Assembly: GCA_046296295.1 (NCBI GenBank)
Contig: JBKBLG010000016.1
Span: 1-64,000, forward strand
Direction of reading: 5' to 3'
Source of the DNA: UBA10646 sp046296295
GTDB taxonomy: Bacteria; Bacteroidota; Bacteroidia; Chitinophagales; Chitinophagaceae
Length of the DNA stretch: 64,000 nt
Under the pieces are notes generated by a model, which was given only the letters and a program-made list of their open reading frames with translations, was not told where the DNA came from and did not search any database. The position numbers were made by a program, and so were the translations under genes. Positions 54,270-60,564 of the stretch are shown here, one piece after another (positions within the stretch are counted from its first letter, which is position 1; each line of letters begins with the position of its first letter).

Positions 54270-54302
54270 GTTTATAGCAGCTTATTGTAGGTGTTTTATT
54301 CC

Positions 54303-54337
54303 ATATTAAGGGGCGGCCTTCGGCCGCCCCTTAATAT
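54303..54337. repeat. GC-rich perfect hairpin, 16-bp stem
   Basis: GGCGGCC-TTC-GGCCGCC with paired ATATTAAG arms follows the thioredoxin-like gene. It is the third member of the family seen at 2774 and 29832. Confidence 0.8.
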
Positions 54338-54409
54338 TGGTAGTTTGAAACGATACCGCTTTGCAGTGCACCACACAAATACACAAACAAGCTTTACTTA
54401 TCTTTACGC

Positions 54410-54892
54410 ATGAACTTTCACGCATTTCAACAAAAAATAACCAACCCAATACAGTTTAAGCTGTTTATGCTTACACAGTTACCATCGGCTTGGCTAGCAG
54501 GGTTACGATTACAATCGCTTGATAGCGATACTGCTAAAGTGATGGTTCGGCAAAAGTGGTTCAATAAAAACCCTTTTCGCTCTATCTACTTTGCTATTTT
54601 AAGTATGGCTGCCGAAGTAAGTACAGGTGTACTAGCAATGGGCCATTTATACCAACGGCAACCTGCTGTTAGCATGCTTGTTGTAGAAAGCACAGGTAAG
54701 TTTTATAAAAAAGCAACAGGCCAAATTGTATTTACATGCACAGAGGGTCACTTATTACAACAAACAATTGAAACAGCAATTAGCACAAAAGAAGGCACGC
54801 AACACAAGTGCCACACCGTTGGCACGAATGAACAAGGTGAGATAGTCGCCGAGTTTTGGTTTACATGGAGTTTTAAAGCCCGAAAAGCTTAA
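54410..54892 (+). CDS. DUF4442 / thioesterase-like hotdog protein
   Basis: This 160-residue protein has features of the DUF4442 family (hotdog fold): PSAWLAGLRLQSLDSDTAKVMV, the NKNPFRSIYFAILSMAAEVSTGVLAM core, and VAEFWFTWSFKARKA. Homologues have been thought to act as acyl-CoA thioesterases, but no catalytic residue can be assigned with confidence. It lies convergent with anmK with a 16-base gap. Confidence 0.82.
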   Translation: MNFHAFQQKITNPIQFKLFMLTQLPSAWLAGLRLQSLDSDTAKVMVRQKWFNKNPFRSIYFAILSMAAEVSTGVLAMGHLYQRQPAVSMLVVESTGKFYKKATGQIVFTCTEGHLLQQTIETAISTKEGTQHKCHTVGTNEQGEIVAEFWFTWSFKARKA

Positions 54893-54908
54893 TATCGAGT
54901 TCACACTA

Positions 54909-55997
54909 TTAAGCCTCTTGGCCAATCCATACAGCACCGCCAATACTACTTCTTGTAGCACCTGTTACGCTATGTAACACTGTATTCTCTTCACGCCAGC
55001 GTAGTACACCTAATAACGCCATCACTAATGCTTCTTTGTAAGCTACTAGTTGTGAATCGGGTACTTCTACAGTAATGTTGCAGGCTTTTACATAATGTTG
55101 TATTCGTTCTACTAAATAAGTATTAAAAGCACCTCCGCCGCATATCATCATTTTACCGTAAGGTTCGCCCTTGTGATGTGCTGCTACGGCATAGCCAATT
55201 TGCATTGCAATATGCTCTGTGAAAGTGCATAACGCATCGGCCATATTTAAGCCGGCATTAGCAATGATAGGATATAAAACATCGGTACCAAAATCGTTCG
55301 CTAACGACTTAGGAGCTGCCTGTTTAAAAAATGCTTGTGCATTCAGTTGGGTTAATGTAGCTGTATCTACCTTACCTGTAGCGGCAATAGCGCCACCTGC
55401 ATCATAAGCAGCACCGGAGGGAGCTACCAACATGTTTAACACACGGTTAGCTGCAGTAACATCGTAGGCAACATAAGTTTCGGTATTAACGCTAATATTG
55501 GCAATACCCCCAAGGTTTAGGAAATAGCGATAATCGCCTAATAACAACTTTTCGCCCATGGGTACAATAGGTGCCCCTTGGCCGCCAAGCGCAACATCCA
55601 TAATACGCAAGTCGCTTACCACATTAATACCGGTAACTGCCGCAATGGTTGCACCACAACCAATTTGCTCTGTAACACCTTTGGCTGGCACATGAAATGT
55701 AGTATGCCCATGGCTAGCAATTAATTGCACTTGATGCCACAAACCATGTTTTTCAATAAAAGCATTGATTTGTTCGCCAATCCAGCGGCCATAATCAACA
55801 TGTAATACTGCGTAATCGTATGCAGATAATTGAGTTGCATTATTTAAACGAGCCAGCAATACATCGTCGTATGCAATGCAATCGGTATGCACCAGCTGAT
55901 ACGACCACTTACCGCCACTATCATCTAAATGCACAAAAGCAACGTCTAAACCATCAAGGCTGCTGCCACTCATCAAACCAATTACTCTATATACCAT
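54909..55997 (-). CDS. anmK: Anhydro-N-acetylmuramic acid kinase
   Basis: This 362-residue kinase phosphorylates and opens 1,6-anhydroMurNAc from cell-wall recycling, giving MurNAc-6-P. Marks are GLMSGSSLDGLDVAFV near the start, SHGHTTFHVPAKG, DVALGGQGAPIVPMGEKLL, FLNLGGIANIS, and CGGGAFNTYLVERI near the end. I chose the ATG at 55997 (MVYRVIGLMSGSS). A longer frame to 56315 would overlap upp on the opposite strand. A motif variant (55151-55164) encodes PYGKM. Confidence 0.94.
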   Translation of the reverse strand: MVYRVIGLMSGSSLDGLDVAFVHLDDSGGKWSYQLVHTDCIAYDDVLLARLNNATQLSAYDYAVLHVDYGRWIGEQINAFIEKHGLWHQVQLIASHGHTTFHVPAKGVTEQIGCGATIAAVTGINVVSDLRIMDVALGGQGAPIVPMGEKLLLGDYRYFLNLGGIANISVNTETYVAYDVTAANRVLNMLVAPSGAAYDAGGAIAATGKVDTATLTQLNAQAFFKQAAPKSLANDFGTDVLYPIIANAGLNMADALCTFTEHIAMQIGYAVAAHHKGEPYGKMMICGGGAFNTYLVERIQHYVKACNITVEVPDSQLVAYKEALVMALLGVLRWREENTVLHSVTGATRSSIGGAVWIGQEA

Positions 55998-56007
55998 AAC
56001 TTGAAAA

Positions 56008-56039
56008 TTTGCAAACCTGCTTAAAGGTGGGTAGTTTTG
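56008..56039 (+). promoter_or_regulatory. Promoter candidate for upp
   Basis: TTTG (56008-56011) and TAGTTTTG (56032-56039) match the Bacteroidota -33/-7 pattern (TTTG, TAnnTTTG) with a 20-base spacing, in the anmK-upp divergent gap. Confidence 0.55.
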
Positions 56040-56099
56040 CCCGCTTGCAAGTTTTAGCGGCACAAGGTACATTCTTACAGTAAATAAATAAACAGCCCG

Positions 56100-56753
56100 A
56101 TGGTAATTAACCTTAGCGAACAACATAGCCTTATCAGCAACTGGGTAAGCGAACTTCGTAATACTGAAGTACAAAACGACAGAATGCGTTTTCGTCGAAA
56201 CCTCGAGCGTATTGCCGAAGTGGCAGCCTACGAAATCAGTAAAAGCATGGCGTTCAAAGAGGTAGATATTCAAACACCACTTGGCATTCATAGTAGTAAG
56301 GTGCTGGCCGGCCAACCAATTATCGCAGCCATTTTAAGGGCCGGCTTACCCATGCATCAGGGTATGCTCAACTATTTCGACCATGCCGATAATGCCTTTG
56401 TAAGTGCCTATCGTAAGCATAATCGCGATGGCAGCTTCGAAATTGCACTAGAATATATCAGTTGCCCATCTATTGATAACCGCGTACTCATTTTATGCGA
56501 CCCCATGTTGGCTACCGGTGCTTCATTGGTGAAAACCATTCATATGATGACGGAAGACGCAGAACCAAGTCAAATTCATATTGTATGTGCTATTGCAAGC
56601 AGCATTGGCATTGAGTTTATAGAACGTGAGTGCGGCAGCAACATTACTATTTGGTGCGGCGATATCGATGAGGAACTTACAGCAAAAGGCTATATTGTAC
56701 CGGGCCTCGGCGATGCTGGCGACTTAGCTTTTGGTACTAAAATGCAATCATAA
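56100..56753 (+). CDS. upp: Uracil phosphoribosyltransferase
   Basis: This 217-residue enzyme makes UMP from uracil and PRPP. The PRPP loop LILCDPMLATGASLVKTI and the C-terminal uracil-binding YIVPGLGDAGDLAFGTK are present, as is RAGLPMHQGMLNYF. It is divergent from anmK and is followed by a small protein gene after 52 bases. Confidence 0.95.
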   Translation: MVINLSEQHSLISNWVSELRNTEVQNDRMRFRRNLERIAEVAAYEISKSMAFKEVDIQTPLGIHSSKVLAGQPIIAAILRAGLPMHQGMLNYFDHADNAFVSAYRKHNRDGSFEIALEYISCPSIDNRVLILCDPMLATGASLVKTIHMMTEDAEPSQIHIVCAIASSIGIEFIERECGSNITIWCGDIDEELTAKGYIVPGLGDAGDLAFGTKMQS

Positions 56754-56762
56754 GCGGCCATT

Positions 56763-56776
56763 ACCTTACGGTAAAT
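56763..56776 (-). repeat. Exact dispersed motif after upp
   Basis: ACCTTACGGTAAAT lies between upp and the small protein gene, 29 bases before the latter's start codon. Confidence 0.85.
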
Positions 56777-56805
56777 GAATAAGCACAACCTTAACCAACA
56801 CTCCC

Positions 56806-56982
56806 ATGCAAGAACTCATCAACCGACTTATGGCACGTGGCCTTACCGAAGAACAGGCTTACGCTGCCGTAGAAGAAATCAAAAACTTTGCTAAAGAAAA
56901 GTTTCCCATTTTTAGCGGCGCTATCGATAAACTATTCGATAAATATGGCCCCAAAACGAATGAAGATGATTTTTTAGACTAA
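56806..56982 (+). CDS. Small acidic helical protein A (58 residues)
   Basis: The 58-residue frame reads MQELINRLMARGLTEEQ, continues with AYAAVEEIKNFAKEKFP, and ends in NEDDFLD. The unit GLTxEQA...I..F.KEKFP...GA.D..F is shared with the small protein at 59869-60018. They are clear paralogues. The pattern suggests two or three helices. I do not recognise a family. It lies between upp and clpP and could be co-transcribed with either. Confidence 0.75.
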   Translation: MQELINRLMARGLTEEQAYAAVEEIKNFAKEKFPIFSGAIDKLFDKYGPKTNEDDFLD

Positions 56983-56992
56983 CAGCACCGAT

Positions 56993-57006
56993 ATTTACCG
57001 TAAGGT
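56993..57006 (+). repeat. Exact dispersed motif after the small protein gene
   Basis: ATTTACCGTAAGGT lies 11 bases past the stop codon of small protein A. Confidence 0.85.
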
Positions 57007-57044
57007 ACACAACTAAAACAACCAAAAGCTGTTATTGATATTGT

Positions 57045-57074
57045 AAAAACTGCCCTTTTGTCGGGGCATTTTTA
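57045..57074 (+). terminator. Weak terminator-like hairpin before clpP
   Basis: TGCCC-TTTTGTCG-GGGCA is flanked by an A-run and by TTTTT. The stem is only five GC-rich pairs. Confidence 0.5.
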
Positions 57075-57130
57075 TTTGCATACAATTTGCCCTTAAATTG
57101 CCTACCTACAAACGATAAATATTTAGCACT

Positions 57131-57823
57131 ATGGATTTTGGAAAAGAATTTGAACGCTACGCAGTGAAGCATCGCAACATTAGTAGTGCCACATTGCATC
57201 ATTACACCAATCATCAAATCACCAACCTCACGCCATATATCATTGAGGAACGCCCATTAAACATTGCACAAATGGATGTGTTCAGCCGTTTAATGATGGA
57301 CCGCATCATTTTTATGGGAGAGCAGGTGAACGATTATGTAGCCAATATTGTAACCGCACAGCTTCTGTTTTTAGAAAGTACCGACCGCACACGCGACATT
57401 CAAATGTATATCAACAGCCCCGGCGGTAGTGTATATGCAGGCCTAGGCATTTATGACACCATGCAATTTATTGGCCCCGATGTTAGTACTATTTGTACCG
57501 GCATGGCAGCTAGCATGGGTGCAGTATTGTTAGGTGCAGGTGTTAAAGGCAAGCGAACAGCCTTAAAGCATGCTCGTATTATGATTCATCAGCCAAGCGG
57601 TGCCATTGGCGGACAAGCCAGCGACATTCAAGTAACGGCTCGTGAAATCAAAAAAATAAAGTACGAGCTCTACGAAATTATTGCCCACCATACCGGCCAA
57701 ACTATTGAACAAATTGAAAAAGATAGCGACCGCGACTATTGGATGACCGGCGAAGAAGCAAAAGCCTACGGCCTTGTTGATGAAGTGCTTTTAGTGAATC
57801 CTAGAAAACAGAATAGAATTTAA
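57131..57823 (+). CDS. clpP: ATP-dependent Clp protease proteolytic subunit, copy 1
   Basis: This 230-residue serine protease has catalytic Ser128 in GMAASMGAVLL, His153 in MIHQPSGAIGG, and the Asp in KDSDRDYWM. MYINSPGGSVYAGLGIYDT is the substrate-groove strand. It forms a barrel with ClpX (or ClpA/C). It lies 17 bases upstream of a second clpP, so both are made together. The N-terminal 45 residues are longer than in E. coli. Confidence 0.95.
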   Translation: MDFGKEFERYAVKHRNISSATLHHYTNHQITNLTPYIIEERPLNIAQMDVFSRLMMDRIIFMGEQVNDYVANIVTAQLLFLESTDRTRDIQMYINSPGGSVYAGLGIYDTMQFIGPDVSTICTGMAASMGAVLLGAGVKGKRTALKHARIMIHQPSGAIGGQASDIQVTAREIKKIKYELYEIIAHHTGQTIEQIEKDSDRDYWMTGEEAKAYGLVDEVLLVNPRKQNRI

Positions 57824-57829
57824 TTTTTC

Positions 57830-57842
57830 ACTTACGTAAATG
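57830..57842 (-). repeat. Short-form (class II) dispersed motif covering the second clpP start codon
   Basis: ACTTACGTAAATG ends in the ATG at 57840-57842. This is the same arrangement as the longer motif at the nuoE start. Confidence 0.7.
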
Positions 57843-58490
57843 AATACGCACATGTTGACGAATAAATATATGCTTGCCCCTTGGCAAATGAATGAGGATG
57901 ATGACGAAAGCAAAGAGCAACAAAAAGAACAACAAGTTGGCCCACAAATGATGAAGAAGATGGAAAAACTCTTTTTCGAAAAAAGAGCAGTGTACTTATG
58001 GGGGCCGGTAGACGATAAAAGCGCAAGAGATGTGGTTAGCAAACTATTACTTCTTGATGCCGATAAGCCGGGCGAAGAAATTAAATTGTATATCAATAGC
58101 CCCGGTGGCGTTGTTACAAGCGGTATGGTAATGTACGATACCATTAAAATGATTGACAGCCCTGTAAGCACCATTTGTATGGGTTTGGCTGCAAGTATGG
58201 GTAGTATTTTGCTAAGTGTGGGCACAAAAGGTCGCCGCTATATTTTTCCGCATGGTGAAGTAATGATTCACCAACCAAGCTTGGGCGGCTACTATCAGGC
58301 CACAAGTGCCGATATTGAAATACAAGCCATTCAAATGGAAAAAACCAAACTACTTGGTGCCAAAATTTTAGCTGAAAACTGTGGCAAATCGGTAGATCAA
58401 ATTCTTAAAGATTTTGACCGCGACTATTGGATGGATGCCCAAGAAGCCGTTGCATATGGCATTGTAGATGGTATAATTAAGAACTTATAA
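57840..58490 (+). CDS. clpP: ATP-dependent Clp protease proteolytic subunit, copy 2
   Basis: This 216-residue paralogue has GLAASMGSILLSVG (catalytic Ser), MIHQPSLGGYYQA (His), and DFDRDYWMDAQEA (Asp). It differs from copy 1 in the N-terminal part, where an acidic/glutamine stretch EDDDESKEQQKEQQ occurs, and reads KLYINSPGGVVTSGMVMYD. All catalytic residues are present, so it should be active. A mixed barrel of the two ClpP types is possible. Confidence 0.94.
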   Translation: MNTHMLTNKYMLAPWQMNEDDDESKEQQKEQQVGPQMMKKMEKLFFEKRAVYLWGPVDDKSARDVVSKLLLLDADKPGEEIKLYINSPGGVVTSGMVMYDTIKMIDSPVSTICMGLAASMGSILLSVGTKGRRYIFPHGEVMIHQPSLGGYYQATSADIEIQAIQMEKTKLLGAKILAENCGKSVDQILKDFDRDYWMDAQEAVAYGIVDGIIKNL

Positions 58491-58492
58491 GC

Positions 58493-58506
58493 ATTTACCG
58501 TAAGGT
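58493..58506 (+). repeat. Exact dispersed motif after the second clpP
   Basis: ATTTACCGTAAGGT begins 3 bases past the stop codon, before the terminator. Confidence 0.85.
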
Positions 58507-58539
58507 ACATGTACTAAATTAACATAACTGCTGCTAAGA

Positions 58540-58565
58540 GAAAGCCGCTGCGTACAGCGGTTTTC
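58540..58565 (+). terminator. Terminator-like hairpin between clpP and clpX
   Basis: GAAAGCCGCTG-CGTA-CAGCGGTTTTC forms a stem of about 10 bp with one wobble or mismatch, followed by a short T-rich stretch. Confidence 0.65.
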
Positions 58566-58602
58566 TTATTTTCGTACTCTTAACTCGTATTAAGCAGATA
58601 AA

Positions 58603-59835
58603 ATGGCGAAACAAACTCACTTGCATTGCTCTTTTTGTGGCCGCAACCGCGATGAAGTTAAAATACTCATTGCTGGTAACGAGGGCCATATTTGTGAAAA
58701 CTGTATTGAGCATGCACAACAAATTATTTCTCAAGAGTTAGAACAACATCAACAAAAAACTTACGGTCAATTGGCCTTTAGCATTCGTAAGCCTAAAGAC
58801 ATTAAAACCTACCTCGATCAATATATTATTGGGCAGGATGAAGCGAAAAAAATTATTTCTGTAGCTGTATATAACCATTACAAGCGTATCACACAGAAAG
58901 TGCAAGACGATATAGAAATTGAAAAAAGCAACCTGATTATGGTGGGCGAAACCGGTACCGGTAAAACGCTCATTGCAAAAACAGTTGCTAAATTGCTCAA
59001 TGTTCCTTTTGCTATTGTAGATGCAACAGTATTTACCGAAGCGGGTTATGTTGGCGAAGATGTAGAAAGCATGCTTAGCCGCCTATTACAAAACTGTAAT
59101 TACGATGTGCAAGCTGCCGAACGTGGTATTGTGTACATTGATGAAATTGATAAAATTGCACGTAAGCAAGATAACCCAAGCATTACACGCGATGTAAGTG
59201 GCGAAGGTGTGCAACAAGGCTTACTAAAAATGCTAGAAGGCACCGAGGTGTTGGTACCACCACAAGGAGGTAGAAAACACCCTGAGCAAAAAATGATTAA
59301 GGTTAATACAAGCAATATTTTATTCATATGTGGTGGTGCGTTTGATGGTATAGATAGAATTATTACTCGCCGTATTAATACCCATGCGATTGGCTTTAAC
59401 GTAAATAAAGATGAACAAGAGTTTCAACGCAAAAACTTGCTTCGCTTTGTTAATGCACAAGATTTAAAAAACTTTGGTTTAATACCAGAGCTATTAGGCC
59501 GCCTACCTATTGTTACGCACTTAGAACCACTAGATGCTGCTACTCTAAAAGCCATTTTAACAGAACCGAAAAACAGCTTGATTAAGCAATACACACGTTT
59601 ATTTGAAATGGAGGGTATTAAGTTGCAAGTAGATGAAGATGTTCTCAGTTACATGGTTGAAAAGGCCCTCGAATTCAAACTTGGTGCCCGTGGCCTACGC
59701 AGTATTTGCGAACATATTCTCACAGAAGCCATGTTTGAACTGCCAGGCACCGATACAAAGGCATTACACGTAACTTTACCTTACGCCAAAGAACAACTTG
59801 AAAAAAGCAAACTAGGATTACTTAAAGTTGCATAA
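58603..59835 (+). CDS. clpX: ATP-dependent Clp protease ATP-binding subunit ClpX
   Basis: This 410-residue AAA+ unfoldase has a zinc-binding N-domain (CSFCGRN...CENCIEH), Walker A GETGTGKTLIAKT, Walker B IVYIDEIDKIA, and sensor 2 in FKLGARGLRSICEHIL. It feeds substrates to the two ClpP proteins encoded just upstream. The start MAKQTHLHCSFCGRN fits the family. Confidence 0.96.
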   Translation: MAKQTHLHCSFCGRNRDEVKILIAGNEGHICENCIEHAQQIISQELEQHQQKTYGQLAFSIRKPKDIKTYLDQYIIGQDEAKKIISVAVYNHYKRITQKVQDDIEIEKSNLIMVGETGTGKTLIAKTVAKLLNVPFAIVDATVFTEAGYVGEDVESMLSRLLQNCNYDVQAAERGIVYIDEIDKIARKQDNPSITRDVSGEGVQQGLLKMLEGTEVLVPPQGGRKHPEQKMIKVNTSNILFICGGAFDGIDRIITRRINTHAIGFNVNKDEQEFQRKNLLRFVNAQDLKNFGLIPELLGRLPIVTHLEPLDAATLKAILTEPKNSLIKQYTRLFEMEGIKLQVDEDVLSYMVEKALEFKLGARGLRSICEHILTEAMFELPGTDTKALHVTLPYAKEQLEKSKLGLLKVA

Positions 59836-59836
59836 T

Positions 59837-59849
59837 CATTTACGTAAGT
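59837..59849 (+). repeat. Short-form (class II) dispersed motif after clpX
   Basis: CATTTACGTAAGT begins 2 bases past the clpX stop codon. Confidence 0.7.
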
Positions 59850-59868
59850 ATTAAAAACATTTTAAAAC

Positions 59869-60018
59869 ATGAACGAACTCGTAGAAAAATTAAAAGCCGA
59901 AGCCGGATTAACCGATGAGCAAGCACAGAAAGCTATTGCAACTATAGTAGGTTTCGTGAAAGAAAAATTCCCGATGTTGGGTGGGGCTGTTGATAACATT
60001 TTTAGCAGCCAACAATAA
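59869..60018 (+). CDS. Small helical protein B (49 residues), paralogue of the one at 56806
   Basis: The 49-residue frame starts MNELVEKLKAEAGLTDEQ and ends in FSSQQ. The shared pattern GLT[DE]EQA...A...I..F.KEKFP...GA.D..F with small protein A shows common origin, though the copies have diverged. It lies 33 bases after clpX and ahead of a strong terminator, so it probably ends the clp transcript. The function is unknown. Confidence 0.75.
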   Translation: MNELVEKLKAEAGLTDEQAQKAIATIVGFVKEKFPMLGGAVDNIFSSQQ

Positions 60019-60026
60019 AACATAAG

Positions 60027-60056
60027 AAACGGATGTTGTTAACAACATCCGTTTTT
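60027..60056 (+). terminator. Strong terminator after small protein B
   Basis: The perfect inverted repeat AAACGGATGTTGTT / AACAACATCCGTTT (28 bases, no loop) is followed by TT and TTTATTTT. Confidence 0.85.
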
Positions 60057-60066
60057 ATTTTGCAGC

Positions 60067-60549
60067 ATGCGTTATACCATTTTGTTGCTTATACTAGGTG
60101 CAAGTTGTCAACTCACAAAAGTTACTGCTCAAAACAATACTGCTTTGTTGTTACAAAACAAACGTTTTCAGTTTTCGCCAACAACAGTATATCCCCTTAC
60201 GGGTAAAAGTAGAAGCGTTACCGGCAGTGATTATTTTTTACAATTACGCTCCGATACCCTGAGCTTATATCTGCCATATTTTGGCAAGTCGTTCAGTAGT
60301 TTCTCTAATGCTTTCACAAAAGGTGGAGCGTTCGACGAAACATTCATAAAAAATTTCACTTATACCCTTCAGCAAAACACAAAAAATACTATTATTAAAA
60401 TTACCACACAACAAGGCGATGTTGCTAAAATTATCATGACCGTTTATGCTAATGGCACGGCCGATGTAACGTTACAAAGTAATAGTAGGCAGCCTATTCG
60501 TTATTTTGGCAATATTAGTGCAGTACCTTTTAAAAAGAAACTTAAGTAA
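60067..60549 (+). CDS. DUF4251 exported protein
   Basis: This 160-residue protein begins MRYTILLLILGASCQLTKV, a signal sequence with a possible lipobox (GASC). The domain matches DUF4251 (RFQFSPTTVYPLTGKSRSV, YFLQLRSDTLSLYLPYFG, MTVYANGTADVTLQS). DUF4251 proteins are Bacteroidota-specific, exported, and of unknown function. It is convergent with the TPR kinase gene. A CCC...GGG form of the dispersed motif (60194-60208) encodes LTGK. Confidence 0.82.
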   Translation: MRYTILLLILGASCQLTKVTAQNNTALLLQNKRFQFSPTTVYPLTGKSRSVTGSDYFLQLRSDTLSLYLPYFGKSFSSFSNAFTKGGAFDETFIKNFTYTLQQNTKNTIIKITTQQGDVAKIIMTVYANGTADVTLQSNSRQPIRYFGNISAVPFKKKLK

Positions 60550-60564
60550 GCGAACCATTGCCTG

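Noticed and set aside
55998..56315. Longer AnmK with 106 extra N-terminal residues
   Set aside because: It would overlap upp on the other strand and the extra part is not AnmK-like; the typical start MVYRVIGLMSGSS is at 55997.
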